Origin: Aromatoleum evansii
Lineage (GTDB): Bacteria; Pseudomonadota; Gammaproteobacteria; Burkholderiales; Rhodocyclaceae
Direction: 5' to 3'
Assembly (NCBI RefSeq): GCF_012910805.1
Contig: NZ_WTVK01000010.1
Span: 1-64,000 of the forward strand
DNA length: 64,000 nucleotides
Translations under genes and position numbers: made by a program
Shown: positions 16,683 to 28,272 of the stretch, piece after piece
Numbering within the stretch: position 1 is the first letter of the stretch
Layout: each line of letters begins with the position of its first letter
The notes under the pieces: model-generated
Told to the model about the DNA's origin: nothing
What the model saw: the letters and a program-made list of their open reading frames with translations, nothing else
Databases searched by the model: none

Positions 16683-17843
16683 TCAATTGCCCGGCTGCAG
16701 CGTCACCGACAGGCTCGTCTCCTTGCCCTCGCGCAGCACACCGAGCTTCACGGTGTCCCCCACACGGTGATCGTCGAGGCGCGCGGTTAGTTTCGCGACG
16801 GAATCGACCGCCTGCCCGTCCAGCGACACGATGATGTCGCCCGGATAGAAGCTGCCGTCGCGCTCCTGCCGGATGCCGCGCAGCCCGGCCTTGTCAGCCG
16901 CCGAACCGGGCATCACGCGCAGCACCACGACGCCCTCGACCTCAAGCTCTTCGAGCAGGCGCGAATTCACATCCTCGTCGATCTGGATGCCCAGCACCGG
17001 GCGGACGTACATGCCGTTCTTGATGAGTTGCGGCACGACGCGCATCACGGTATCGACCGGTACGGCGAAACCGATGCCCGCCGAAGCCCCCGAGGGGCTG
17101 TAGATCGCGGTATTGATGCCGATCAGCCTCCCGTTAGAGTCCAGCAGCGGGCCGCCCGAATTACCGGGGTTGATTGCAGCGTCGGTCTGGATAAGGTGCT
17201 CGATCGTCGTTCCGCCGTCCTCTCCGGGCAGGGAGCGATCCAGCGCCGAGACGATACCGGTCGTGAGCGTCCAGTCCAGCCCGAAGGGGTTGCCGATCGC
17301 GAACACCTTCTGCCCGACCTTGAGGTCGCCGCTCGTCCCGATCGGCACCGGCGGCGGGCGCTTGAAGCCCACGCCTATCCTCAGCACCGCAATATCGTGT
17401 GCCGGACTCACCCCGACCAAGGCCGCCTGGTAGTCTCGCCCGTCGGCAAGCTTGACGGTCGCCTGCGAGGCTTCCCGGATCACATGGAAGTTCGTCACGA
17501 CGTGCCCCGCATCATCCCAGATGAAGCCCGAGCCGGTGCCGCGCGGCACCTGCATCACGTTGCGGGTCCAGGTATCGCGCACCAGTTGGGCCGTGCTGAT
17601 GAAGACGACCGAATCGCGCGCATGCTCGAACAGTTCGATCGTCGACTTCTCGTCTGCAGCAAGGTCTCCGCGCGGCGTCACCGTGCGCTCGGCCGCCTGC
17701 TTGGGGCTGAACCAGTCCTCGATGACCGGCTGCAGCCGCCACAACGCCATCAGCGCGGCAGCAGCGAGGGTCACCAGGACCAGGCGCCGCAGGAAACGGT
17801 CTCGCACGGGCGCGGAGTCGGGGTTTCGGGAATCGGGTCTCAT
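16683..17843 (-). CDS. Membrane-anchored HtrA/DegS-type serine protease
   Basis: This 386-residue trypsin-like protease has one N-terminal transmembrane helix (about 20-36) and a protease domain (about 75-270) with catalytic triad H120 (VVTNFHVI), D150 (AHDIAVLRI) and S229 (PGNSGGPL). A single PDZ domain follows (about 285-380, with VLGIQIDED and LEELEVEGVVVLRVMPGSAA). One PDZ and a membrane anchor are the DegS/AlgW layout; such proteases sense misfolded porins and cleave the anti-sigma-E factor. No rseA or rpoE lies nearby, so that role is inferred from architecture. The start codon overlaps a short AT-rich stretch that I judged not to be an operator. Confidence 0.9.
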   Translation of the reverse strand: MRPDSRNPDSAPVRDRFLRRLVLVTLAAAALMALWRLQPVIEDWFSPKQAAERTVTPRGDLAADEKSTIELFEHARDSVVFISTAQLVRDTWTRNVMQVPRGTGSGFIWDDAGHVVTNFHVIREASQATVKLADGRDYQAALVGVSPAHDIAVLRIGVGFKRPPPVPIGTSGDLKVGQKVFAIGNPFGLDWTLTTGIVSALDRSLPGEDGGTTIEHLIQTDAAINPGNSGGPLLDSNGRLIGINTAIYSPSGASAGIGFAVPVDTVMRVVPQLIKNGMYVRPVLGIQIDEDVNSRLLEELEVEGVVVLRVMPGSAADKAGLRGIRQERDGSFYPGDIIVSLDGQAVDSVAKLTARLDDHRVGDTVKLGVLREGKETSLSVTLQPGN

Positions 17844-17902
17844 AATTACATCGAAGCAGAAAAAGAGCGGAAACCAGCCACGATCGCCGCCGTCAGTGCC
17901 CT

Positions 17903-18310
17903 TCAGTGGCGAGCGATCGACTCAGCCACCTTTGCGAACGCGGCGACGAGTTGAGCACGCAGTTCCGCATCGGCGACCTGCTCCTCGAGCGCTCGCTTCA
18001 TGCAGAGCATCCACGCGTCGCGCGCGGCGCTATCAACGCCGAAGCGGGCATGGGCGCGGCCCAGTCGCGGCGGGCCGTGGCGTTCCGCATACAGGGGTGG
18101 GCCGCCCAGCCAGCCCGACAGGAACATGAAGAGCTTTTCCTTCGAGTGGCCGAGATCCTGAGGGTGCATCGCCCGGATCGCCGCCGCTTCCGGCAATTCG
18201 TCCATCAATTCGTAGAAGCGATCGACCAGCCGCCGCACGGCGGGCCCTCCGCCCAACTTCTCGTAGTGCGGATTGGCGTTGACGGCGACTTTCGGAGATT
18301 GCGGCAACAT
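17903..18310 (-). CDS. Group II truncated hemoglobin
   Basis: This 135-residue TrHbO/YjbI-type globin has a 2-on-2 fold. It carries LVDRFYELMDELPEA, the group II motif FMFLSGWLGGPPLYAERHG and the proximal-histidine segment PRLGRAHARF. A conserved Trp follows in ARDAWMLCMKRALEE. Such globins bind oxygen or nitric oxide and are linked to NO detoxification and micro-oxic growth. The ATG at 18310 (MLPQSPKV) has a GAGGTG-like ribosome site; the longer frame upstream is of low-similarity composition. It sits just upstream of the serine protease on the same strand with a 59-base gap. Confidence 0.9.
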   Translation of the reverse strand: MLPQSPKVAVNANPHYEKLGGGPAVRRLVDRFYELMDELPEAAAIRAMHPQDLGHSKEKLFMFLSGWLGGPPLYAERHGPPRLGRAHARFGVDSAARDAWMLCMKRALEEQVADAELRAQLVAAFAKVAESIARH

Positions 18311-18386
18311 CGGGAACACCTCAGCGAACGACTTGGGATGGCCGAACGGCGCCGGCACTGAACGGCTGGGCCATCGCGACCCGGAC

Positions 18387-18542
18387 TCAGCAATTGCCCT
18401 TCTTCGCCTGTCCCGGCGGGCAGAAACCGCCACCCGAACCTCGGGGGCCTCCCGGGTCGACCACGACCGAACCGGCCGGCGTGTAGACGGCACATGCGCC
18501 GAGGAGCGACGCCAGCGCAATCAGGGCAAGAAACCGCTTCAT
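18387..18542 (-). CDS. Small predicted lipoprotein
   Basis: This 51-residue precursor (MKRFLALIALASLLGACAVY) has a lipoprotein signal peptide and lipobox LGAC with the acylated Cys at 17. The short mature part is rich in Gly and Pro and holds two further cysteines near the C-terminus (GGFCPPGQAKKGNC). It resembles small outer-membrane lipoproteins of unknown function common in betaproteobacteria. I recognise no domain. The ATG at 18542 is preferred over an upstream in-frame start because the signal peptide begins there. Confidence 0.7.
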   Translation of the reverse strand: MKRFLALIALASLLGACAVYTPAGSVVVDPGGPRGSGGGFCPPGQAKKGNC

Positions 18543-18625
18543 GTAAGCTCCGCAGGTCAAGGAATAAGGCGCAATCATAGCGCGCCAGCGGGCCGGCTCC
18601 GGCCCTGGAGGCGTTGCGGATGATT

Positions 18626-19429
18626 TCAGTCGGGCTCGCGCTCCGCAAGGGCGCGTGCCGCCGCGATGCGTTCGGCGCTGTCCGGATGGGTACCGAGGAA
18701 GGCGAATCGCTCCGCCTGCCCGCTGGTGGAGAGCTTCTCGAAGAAGCGCACCGCCCCCGCGGGGTCGTAGCCCGCGCGCAGCATGTAGGCGATGCCGGCC
18801 TCGTCGGCGGCGCGCTCATCGTCGCGGCTGTACCCATTCTCCGCCATGTTGGTGGCGAATTCCGCGAAGATCGGCGTGAGGGGAAAACCCACCGCGGTGA
18901 GGAGCACGCTCGCGACCGCCACCAGGCCGCCGGTTCCGTTGCGGCGCGACAGGCGCTGCTCCGAGTGGCGCAGGTTCAGATGCGCGAGTTCGTGTCCGAT
19001 CAGCGCCGCCCATGCCGCCTCGTCCGCGCCGAGCAGTTCGACCATACCGGCGTGGATGCCAATCACGCCATGCTGCCCCTGGCGTAGCGCAAACGCGTTG
19101 GCGCTGGGGTCATCGACTACCAGGTACAGCGGACGCGCGCCCGGCATCGCCTCCCCGACGCGCCGTGCCGCAGCCAGGGCCGCACGCAGCGCCTCCCCGT
19201 CGAACCAGCGCACGCCGCCCTGCACCTGCACGCCAATCCTCCGCCCCTCTGCGGCGCCGAGCTCCGCCAGCGGCCACATCGCCGCGTGACCGTCGCGCGG
19301 CACCCTGCTGCGCGGCGCAGGGTTCTCCGCGGGCGGATGGCCGGCCGGCGGCTGCGTCGCACAGCCGCCGGCCAGTGCCAGCAGCAGCGCGAGCGCACAC
19401 CTCCGGCCGTGGGCGGCGAAGTTCATCAT
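18626..19429 (-). CDS. M48 family metalloprotease, lipoprotein type
   Basis: This 267-residue M48-type zinc protease resembles LoiP/BepA-class enzymes. A lipoprotein-like signal peptide ends at LAGGC (Cys 23). The zinc motif HELAH is at 146-150, and the third-ligand segment RDDERAADEAGIAYMLRAG lies downstream. The C-terminal HPDSAERIAAARALAE is typical of M48 peptidases. It probably acts in the periplasm, at the outer membrane, in envelope quality control. The start is the ATG pair at 19429/19426, where the signal peptide begins. It is preceded by about 115 non-coding bases and then the terminator of the pcc operon. Confidence 0.88.
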   Translation of the reverse strand: MMNFAAHGRRCALALLLALAGGCATQPPAGHPPAENPAPRSRVPRDGHAAMWPLAELGAAEGRRIGVQVQGGVRWFDGEALRAALAAARRVGEAMPGARPLYLVVDDPSANAFALRQGQHGVIGIHAGMVELLGADEAAWAALIGHELAHLNLRHSEQRLSRRNGTGGLVAVASVLLTAVGFPLTPIFAEFATNMAENGYSRDDERAADEAGIAYMLRAGYDPAGAVRFFEKLSTSGQAERFAFLGTHPDSAERIAAARALAEREPD

Positions 19430-19546
19430 CCGGACGGGCACTCCATGCGCCAATAAATTCCACAAGCATACACAAGGCACACCGAATCGTCCCGCCATTC
19501 CCGCAACACCCCCGCCTTCGGTCGATCCCGCACCGACGCCCGCGAG

Positions 19547-19577
19547 AAAAAAGAAGGGCCTGCTCGCGCAGGCCCTT
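19547..19577 (-). terminator. Intrinsic terminator of the mcm-pcc operon
   Basis: A perfect 10-bp stem (AAGGGCCTGC at 19554-19563 and its complement at 19568-19577, loop TCGC) is followed on the minus strand by CTTTTTT. It lies about 50 bases after the pccA stop codon and closes the operon that starts with mcm. Confidence 0.92.
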
Positions 19578-19625
19578 CCGGCGTTGCGACAGGCGCCACC
19601 GCTGCTGCGGAGGCAGCCGTCCCGA

Positions 19626-21617
19626 TCACTCGAACTCGATGATGACCTCGTCCACCGACAGGCTCGCACCCGGCTTCGCGACGATCTTCTTCACCGTGCC
19701 ATCCTGCTCGGCCTTGAGCACGTTCTCCATCTTCATCGCCTCGATGATCGCAAGCTTCTCGCCGGCCTTCACTTCCTGGCCTTCGGCGACGCAGACGTCA
19801 CGCAGCAGGCCCGGCATCGGCGACAGCAGGAACTTCGACATGTCCGGCGGCAGCTTCTCCGGCATCATCGCCAGCAGCTCGGCGGCGCGCTCGGTCATCA
19901 CGATCGGCTCGACCTGCAGGCCGAAGTGCGAGATGCGATAGCGCAGGCCGCGACGCTCGATCTGCAGGCAGATCGGGGAACCGTTCACGGTGCCCTGGAA
20001 CAGCAGGTCGCCGAAGGTCCAGTCGGACGCGATGCGGTAGGTCTTGTCGGCGTGGGTGATGTCGAAGCCTTCACCCGACGCCGTCACCGCCATGTGGTAC
20101 TGCTTGCCGCCCATCACCACGACCCAGCGCTGACCCACCTTGCGACCGTGACCGGCGAGCTGGCCGTCGATCTGCACGGCGCGGCCGATGTAGCGCAGGC
20201 GCGCGAAGGTCGCGACCGCGGCCAGCAGCGCGGGATCGTCGTGCGGCACCATCGACGCGTCGAAGCCCTGCGGGTACTCCTCGGCGATGAAGCCGGTGTT
20301 GAAGTTGCCCGAGCAGAAGCGCGGATGCTGCAGCAGCGCCGCCTGGAACGGGATGTTCGAGCTGATGCCGCGGATCACGAAGGCGTTCAGCGCATCGCGC
20401 ATGCGCTCGATGGCCTGCTCGCGGTTCGCGCCGTGCACGATCAGCTTGGCGATCATCGAGTCGTAGTACATCGAGATCTCGCCGCCTTCATATACGCCCG
20501 TGTCGACGCGCACCTGGCCCTCGATTTCCTTCGGCGCCTGGAACTTCACGAGGCGGCCGGTGGAAGGCAGGAAGCCGCGGAACGGATCTTCCGCGTTGAT
20601 GCGGCATTCCATCGACCAGCCGTTGATCTTCACGTCGGCCTGGGTGATCGGCAGCTTCTCGCCATTGGCGACGCGGATCATCTGCTCGACGAGGTCCAGC
20701 CCGGTGATGAGTTCGGTGACCGGGTGCTCCACCTGCAGGCGGGTGTTCATCTCCAGGAAGTAGAACTCCTTGGTCGCGCCGCTGACCACGAACTCGACCG
20801 TGCCGGCCGACTCGTAGTTCACCGCACGTGCCAGCGCCACCGCCTGCTCGCCCATCGCCTTGCGCATATCGGGATCGACGAAGGGGCTCGGCGCCTCCTC
20901 GATGACCTTCTGGTGGCGGCGCTGGATCGAGCAGTCGCGCTCGTTCAGATACACGTAGTTGCCGTGCGAATCGCCCAGCACCTGAATCTCGATGTGGCGC
21001 GGCTCGAGGACGTACTTCTCGATGAACACGCGGTCGTCGCCGAACGAATTCTTCGCTTCATTCACGCACGACGAGAAGCCCTCGAAGGCTTCCTGGTCGT
21101 TGAACGCGACGCGCAGGCCCTTGCCGCCACCGCCGGCCGAGGCCTTGATCATGACCGGGTAGCCGATCTTCTTGGCAATCTCGACGGCTTCCGCCGGACC
21201 GGCGATCGCGTCGTTGTAGCCGGGAATGGTGTTCACACCGGCTTCGATCGCGAGCTTCTTCGACTCGATCTTGTCGCCCATCTTCGCGACCGAGTAGTGC
21301 TTCGGCCCGATGAACTTGATGCCTTCCTCTTCCAGGCGGCGCGAGAACTCGGCGTTCTCCGACAGGAAGCCATAACCCGGATGGACTGCCTCGGCACCGG
21401 TCTGCTTGCAGGCGGCGATGATCTTGTCCATGACCAGGTAGGACTCTTTCGACGGCGCCGGCCCGATGCACACGGCCTCGTCGGCGAGCTCGACGAAGAG
21501 CGCGTCCTTGTCGGCTTCCGAATGCACGGCGACGGTGGCGATGCCCATCTTGCGGGCGGTCTTGATCACGCGGCAGGCGATTTCACCGCGGTTTGCGATC
21601 AGGATCTTTTTAAACAT
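19626..21617 (-). CDS. pccA: Propionyl-CoA carboxylase alpha subunit
   Basis: This 663-residue biotin-dependent subunit has a biotin carboxylase domain (about 1-450, MFKKILIANRGEIACRVIKTA at the start and the ATP-grasp loop ASAGGGGKGLR). A connecting BT domain follows (about 460-590), then a biotinyl domain with the acceptor K629 in EAMKMEN, 35 residues before the C-terminus as usual. It carboxylates biotin with bicarbonate and ATP and passes the carboxyl group to the beta subunit. Acetyl- and 3-methylcrotonyl-CoA carboxylases share the architecture; the operon with mcm and meaB makes propionyl-CoA the likely substrate. AGAGGAAT precedes the ATG. Confidence 0.94.
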   Translation of the reverse strand: MFKKILIANRGEIACRVIKTARKMGIATVAVHSEADKDALFVELADEAVCIGPAPSKESYLVMDKIIAACKQTGAEAVHPGYGFLSENAEFSRRLEEEGIKFIGPKHYSVAKMGDKIESKKLAIEAGVNTIPGYNDAIAGPAEAVEIAKKIGYPVMIKASAGGGGKGLRVAFNDQEAFEGFSSCVNEAKNSFGDDRVFIEKYVLEPRHIEIQVLGDSHGNYVYLNERDCSIQRRHQKVIEEAPSPFVDPDMRKAMGEQAVALARAVNYESAGTVEFVVSGATKEFYFLEMNTRLQVEHPVTELITGLDLVEQMIRVANGEKLPITQADVKINGWSMECRINAEDPFRGFLPSTGRLVKFQAPKEIEGQVRVDTGVYEGGEISMYYDSMIAKLIVHGANREQAIERMRDALNAFVIRGISSNIPFQAALLQHPRFCSGNFNTGFIAEEYPQGFDASMVPHDDPALLAAVATFARLRYIGRAVQIDGQLAGHGRKVGQRWVVVMGGKQYHMAVTASGEGFDITHADKTYRIASDWTFGDLLFQGTVNGSPICLQIERRGLRYRISHFGLQVEPIVMTERAAELLAMMPEKLPPDMSKFLLSPMPGLLRDVCVAEGQEVKAGEKLAIIEAMKMENVLKAEQDGTVKKIVAKPGASLSVDEVIIEFE

Positions 21618-21638
21618 GAAGAAATTCCTCTTTTGAAC

Positions 21639-21848
21639 TCAACAACACCCGGAACGCTGCAACTGGATCGGCGGACAAGGGACGCTGCCATATGAACAGA
21701 ACACGCAGCAGTCTCCCGGCTGCGGCTTCAGTACGGCATGGCAGGCCTCGCACTCGTAGAAGTACTGGCACGCGTCGGTCGGCATGCGCTCGACCTTGCG
21801 ATGCCCGCACCGCGGACAAGTGAGAACCGACTCGATCTGCAGTTCCAT
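21639..21848 (-). CDS. Small GDCCVxC-motif zinc-ribbon-like protein
   Basis: This 69-residue protein has ten cysteines: CPRC at 11-14, CEAC at 33-36, then GDCCVFC at 45-51 and further Cys residues near the end (SVPCPPIQ, SGCC). It matches the small GDCCVxC-domain family, some members of which carry selenocysteine; here all motif positions are normal Cys codons. The function is not established; the pattern suggests metal binding or a thiol role. It lies tightly between pccB (5-base gap) and pccA (21-base gap), so it must be co-transcribed with the carboxylase subunits. The start MELQIESVLTCPRCG at 21848 is the first Met of the conserved region. Confidence 0.82.
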   Translation of the reverse strand: MELQIESVLTCPRCGHRKVERMPTDACQYFYECEACHAVLKPQPGDCCVFCSYGSVPCPPIQLQRSGCC

Positions 21849-21853
21849 CTCGC

Positions 21854-23386
<1,533 letters not shown>

Positions 23387-23560
23387 TGATGACCTCCTTG
23401 ACTTGTTCTGCTGTCCCGGCCTTGTGCCGGCCGGGCGTTCAACTTCGAATTCTGCTTCTCGCTGAGGGACGCAGGGCGGGTAAGCCGGGAACGCTCGCGT
23501 CACAGCGAATCGACGCGTCGCAACCTATTGCCCTGAAATCTTGTTTTTGCCTTTCGGTGC

Positions 23561-24562
23561 CTACTTTTCCACGTACCCGAGCAATCGCATCGCAGCGGCC
23601 GAAGGCGTCGTCGTGCCCTCCTCCACTGCTCGCGCCAGCCCGGGCAATTCCTGCTTCACCTGTCCATGACTGCGGAAATGGCTGCGCAGCCCGGCATCGA
23701 TCAGATCCCACATCCACGCCAGCGCCTGGTGGCGGCGCTTGGCCTCGAACTCGCCGGAGGCCTGCATCGCCTTGCGGTAGTCCGAGACCGCCGTCCAGAA
23801 GTCCGCGATGCCCTGCTTCTGCAGCGCGGAGAGCGTCAGCACCGGCACCGTCCAGTTCGGGCTCGCCGGCCGCAGCATGTGCAGCGCGGTCTTCATCTGC
23901 GACTTGGCGCGCATCGCCGCGCCGGCGTCGATGTCGGCCTTGTTGATGACGATCAGATCGGCGATCTCCATGATGCCTTTCTTGATCGCCTGCAGGTCGT
24001 CGCCGGCGTTGGGCAGCTGCAGCAGGCAGAAGATGTCGCTCATGCCGGCGACCGCGGTCTCGGACTGGCCGACGCCGACCGTCTCGATGATGATCACGTC
24101 GAAGCCCGCGGCCTCGCACACCAGCATCGTCTCGCGCGTCTTCTCGGCCACGCCGCCCAGGCTCCCCGCGGACGGGCTCGGACGGATGAAGGCTGCCGGA
24201 TTCTGCGACAGCAGCTCCATGCGCGTCTTGTCACCGAGGATGGAGCCGCCGGTGAGCGACGAGGACGGATCGACCGCCAGCACTGCAACGCGCAGCCCCT
24301 GCTCGATGAGGTACAGACCCAGCGCCTCAATAAAGGTGGACTTGCCGACCCCCGGCACGCCGGAAATGCCCACGCGCATCGCGCCGCCGGTATGCGGCAG
24401 CAGCGCTTCGAGCACGTGGCGCGCACGCGCCTTGTGGTCCTCGCGCTGCGACTCGATCAGCGTGATCGTCTTCGCGAGCGGGCGCAGCTGGCGGGCGAGC
24501 ACGCCGTCGACCAGCGCCTGGTCGAAAGCGTCGAGTTCGGGCAGGTGTTCGGGCTTGTTCAT
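23561..24562 (-). CDS. meaB: MeaB-type GTPase chaperone of methylmalonyl-CoA mutase
   Basis: This 333-residue G3E-family GTPase (MeaB/ArgK/YgfD) has Walker A GVPGVGKS at 68-75, the Mg-binding VDPSSSLTGGSILGDKTRM and the switch segment ETVGVGQSE. The base-recognition motif is NKAD, and a C-terminal dimerisation arm is present. It gates cofactor loading and protects the adenosylcobalamin-dependent mutase. The ATG at 24562 is used rather than an in-frame TTG two codons upstream. Its first bases overlap the end of the GIY-YIG gene by four bases. In many genomes meaB directly follows mcm; here a nuclease gene intervenes. Confidence 0.95.
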   Translation of the reverse strand: MNKPEHLPELDAFDQALVDGVLARQLRPLAKTITLIESQREDHKARARHVLEALLPHTGGAMRVGISGVPGVGKSTFIEALGLYLIEQGLRVAVLAVDPSSSLTGGSILGDKTRMELLSQNPAAFIRPSPSAGSLGGVAEKTRETMLVCEAAGFDVIIIETVGVGQSETAVAGMSDIFCLLQLPNAGDDLQAIKKGIMEIADLIVINKADIDAGAAMRAKSQMKTALHMLRPASPNWTVPVLTLSALQKQGIADFWTAVSDYRKAMQASGEFEAKRRHQALAWMWDLIDAGLRSHFRSHGQVKQELPGLARAVEEGTTTPSAAAMRLLGYVEK

Positions 24563-24921
24563 CGGCAATTTTCGCTATCCGTTTCAGTCACCACACCGTT
24601 CGCCCTGAGCTCGTCGAAGGGCAGATTCGGAGGGAAATCGCGTGCCCTCGGTTTGGCAAGCTCGCTGATTCTGTTCCAATCCCCGGCGATCAAGGCCGCC
24701 TTCTTGGCTCTGGACCAGCCTTTGATCTTCCTCTCAAAAGCAACCGCACTCTCCCGCGTCTCGAACTCTCCCGTCCAAAGCAACTTCAAAGGTCTGCGCG
24801 TTACCGTGTATCCGTGCAGCCCCTCCCCGTGCTGCCGCAGTCGCCGCTCCAGGTCGTCCGTATGGCCGCAGTAATACGAGGCGTCGGCGCACTGCAGGAT
24901 GTAGACAAGAAACGGTTTCAT
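24559..24921 (-). CDS. GIY-YIG family endonuclease, repeat-bracketed
   Basis: This 120-residue single-domain nuclease of the COG2827/URI type contains VYILQC and YYCGHTDDLERRLRQH, which hold the GIY-YIG-like tyrosines, glycine and catalytic arginine. AVAFERKIKGWSRAKKAALI carries the catalytic glutamate. The domain ends near residue 95; the last 20 or so residues (PFDELRANG and beyond) come from translation of a dispersed DNA repeat, copy 24595-24622. An inverted copy lies 20 bases upstream of the start (24941-24968), so the gene is bracketed by inverted repeats. It lies between mcm and meaB, an unusual partner for that operon. I infer a mobile nuclease cassette; the biochemical target is unknown. 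Confidence 0.87.
   Translation of the reverse strand: MKPFLVYILQCADASYYCGHTDDLERRLRQHGEGLHGYTVTRRPLKLLWTGEFETRESAVAFERKIKGWSRAKKAALIAGDWNRISELAKPRARDFPPNLPFDELRANGVVTETDSENCR
24595..24622. repeat. Dispersed GTTCG-CTGAG repeat inside the nuclease 3' end
   Basis: This 28-base unit reads ACCGTTCGCCCTGAGC, then TCGTCGAAGGGC. It is translated as the C-terminal tail of the GIY-YIG protein. It lies in the opposite orientation to the copy at 24941-24968. Confidence 0.9.
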
Positions 24922-24940
24922 GCCGGCCGGGGTGCAAATC

Positions 24941-24968
24941 GCCCTTCGACAAGCTCAGGGCGAACGGT
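24941..24968. repeat. Dispersed repeat upstream of the nuclease gene
   Basis: GCCCTTCGACAAGC followed by TCAGGGCGAACGGT is the inverted partner of the copy at 24595-24622, with one base difference. It lies between the mcm stop codon and the GIY-YIG start codon. Confidence 0.9.
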
Positions 24969-25001
24969 TGTACCAAGGTTCAGCGTTCAGCTGATACGCA
25001 A

Positions 25002-27161
<2,160 letters not shown>

Positions 27162-27210
27162 GACAAACCCTCTTCTTGAATCCGTTTGGCCGCGGGAGCG
27201 GCATTACTGG

Positions 27211-27285
27211 TGCGACAACCTGACACCGTTCGGGCGGAGCCCTTCGACAGGCTCAGGGCGAACGGAGGTATTTGATTGCCGCCCG
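27211..27285. repeat. Dispersed fold-back repeat in the mcm leader
   Basis: The core 27226-27265 is a hairpin with arms CCGTTCGGGCGGAGCC and GGCTCAGGGCGAACGG. Flanks (ATTACT before, TTGATTGCCG after) are also shared with the copy near 54532-54620, so the full unit is close to 90 bases. It lies in the presumed leader of the mcm operon. The remainder of the 412-base divergent gap 27162-27573 shows no gene; its regulatory sites are listed separately. Confidence 0.85.
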
Positions 27286-27457
27286 ACTAACAGCTTCCGG
27301 CCTCGTCAGCTGCGACGACGAGACCGCCCGCAGTCCGAAGACTGCAGGCGGTCGCCGGCGCTCCCATGCATTCGGCGTAGCTCCCTCTCCCTCTCGTTGC
27401 GCAGCAGACCAAGGATCCGCCAACGCAAGCTCCCAATCCTACGCCGCACATGGGAAG

Positions 27458-27486
27458 TTGACTTGTACCGTCGCACAAATAATACT
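27458..27486 (+). promoter_or_regulatory. Probable gntR promoter
   Basis: TTGACT (27458-27463) and AATACT (27481-27486), spaced by 17 bases, match sigma-70 boxes at 5 and 4 of 6 positions. Transcription would start inside the operator-like palindrome 27489-27504, which fits autoregulation. Confidence 0.5.
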
Positions 27487-27508
27487 TTATCCATAATTAT
27501 GAATGCAA
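27479..27508 (-). promoter_or_regulatory. Possible mcm operon promoter
   Basis: On the minus strand, TTGCAT (27508-27503) and TATTAT (27484-27479) are spaced by 18 bases. The -10 box is good; the -35 box is weak. The operator-like palindrome fills the spacer. It would give a leader of about 310 bases that includes the fold-back repeat. Confidence 0.4.
27489..27504. promoter_or_regulatory. Operator-like palindrome in the mcm/gntR divergent region
   Basis: ATCCATAATTATGAAT is the exact reverse complement of the site at 15013-15028. It lies between the boxes of the mcm promoter candidate and over the start site of the gntR promoter candidate. Size, symmetry and AT-rich centre fit a GntR/FCD operator. 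Confidence 0.65.
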
Positions 27509-27573
27509 CTGTCCGTGAGTCGGGATTTCGACGACAATCCGGCCCGCAACATTTCGCACACCGAACAGCACCC

Positions 27574-28245
27574 ATGACCGCCACCCGCATCGCCCCGCTC
27601 GCGCTGTACCAGGAAGTCGCCGAGCGGCTGCGCCAGCTCATCTTCTCGCACGAACTGGCGCCCGGCACCTGGATCGACGAGCAGGCGCTCGCCGACAACT
27701 ACGGCATCTCGCGCACGCCGCTGCGCGAGGCGCTGAAGGTGCTCGCCTCCGAAGGGCTCGTCACGCTCAAGCCGCGCCGCGGGTGCTACGTCACCGAGAT
27801 TTCCGAGCGCGACCTCGACGAGATCTTTGCCGTGATGGCCCTGCTCGAAGGCCAGTGCGCGCAGACCACGGCGCAGAAGGCCACCGACGCGGACCTGGGC
27901 CGCTTGCGCGAGATCCACGCCGGACTCGAAAAGGCGGCGGCGGCGGACGACATCAACGGTTTCTTCGAATCGAACCAGGCCTTCCACCTCGCGCTGCAGG
28001 AGATCGCCGACAACCGCTGGCTGCAGCACGCGATCGAGGACCTGCGCCGCGTGATCAAGCTGTCGCGCCACCACTCGCTGTTCGGCGAAGGCCGCCTCGA
28101 GCAGTCGCTCGCCGAACACCGCGAGCTCCTCGCCGCGCTCACCGAGCGCCGGGCGGACGATGCGGAGCGACTGATGCGCGCCCACATCAGCAGCGGCCGC
28201 GCAGCCCTCGTGCGCATCGCCAAGGCGCGCAACAAGGTCGCCTGA
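27574..28245 (+). CDS. GntR/FCD family transcriptional regulator
   Basis: This 223-residue regulator has an N-terminal winged helix (about 8-75, LYQEVAERLRQLIFSHELAP, then SRTPLREALKVLASEGLVTL and the wing KPRRGCYVTE). A helical FCD ligand domain follows (about 90-215), with metal-ligand histidines likely in NQAFHLAL, SLAEHRELL and MRAHISSG. FCD regulators usually bind small carboxylates or acyl-CoAs. The ATG at 27574 is preferred to one at 27499, because the latter would start inside the operator-like site. It is divergent from the mcm operon and probably controls mcm, itself and the VOC gene; this is inference from the shared palindrome. Confidence 0.88.
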   Translation: MTATRIAPLALYQEVAERLRQLIFSHELAPGTWIDEQALADNYGISRTPLREALKVLASEGLVTLKPRRGCYVTEISERDLDEIFAVMALLEGQCAQTTAQKATDADLGRLREIHAGLEKAAAADDINGFFESNQAFHLALQEIADNRWLQHAIEDLRRVIKLSRHHSLFGEGRLEQSLAEHRELLAALTERRADDAERLMRAHISSGRAALVRIAKARNKVA

Positions 28246-28272
28246 ACGACCGCGAGGGGATCACGCTTCCCC

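Noticed and set aside
17838-17852. TCATAATTA match near the DegS-type start codon, similar to the mcm/VOC operator
   Set aside because: Only nine bases agree, symmetry is lost and the match includes the start codon, so chance is the simpler reading.
19584-21695. Plus-strand open frame of about 700 codons antisense to pccA
   Set aside because: It has low-complexity composition and no family motifs; the minus strand has complete PccA motifs. The similar antisense frames over gdhA, pccB, mcm, cobQ, fumC and actP are rejected for the same reason.
23413-23436. GC-rich hairpin between meaB and pccB
   Set aside because: The stem is only 7 bp and no U-tract follows on the minus strand, so it is not a convincing terminator. 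At most it is a processing site.
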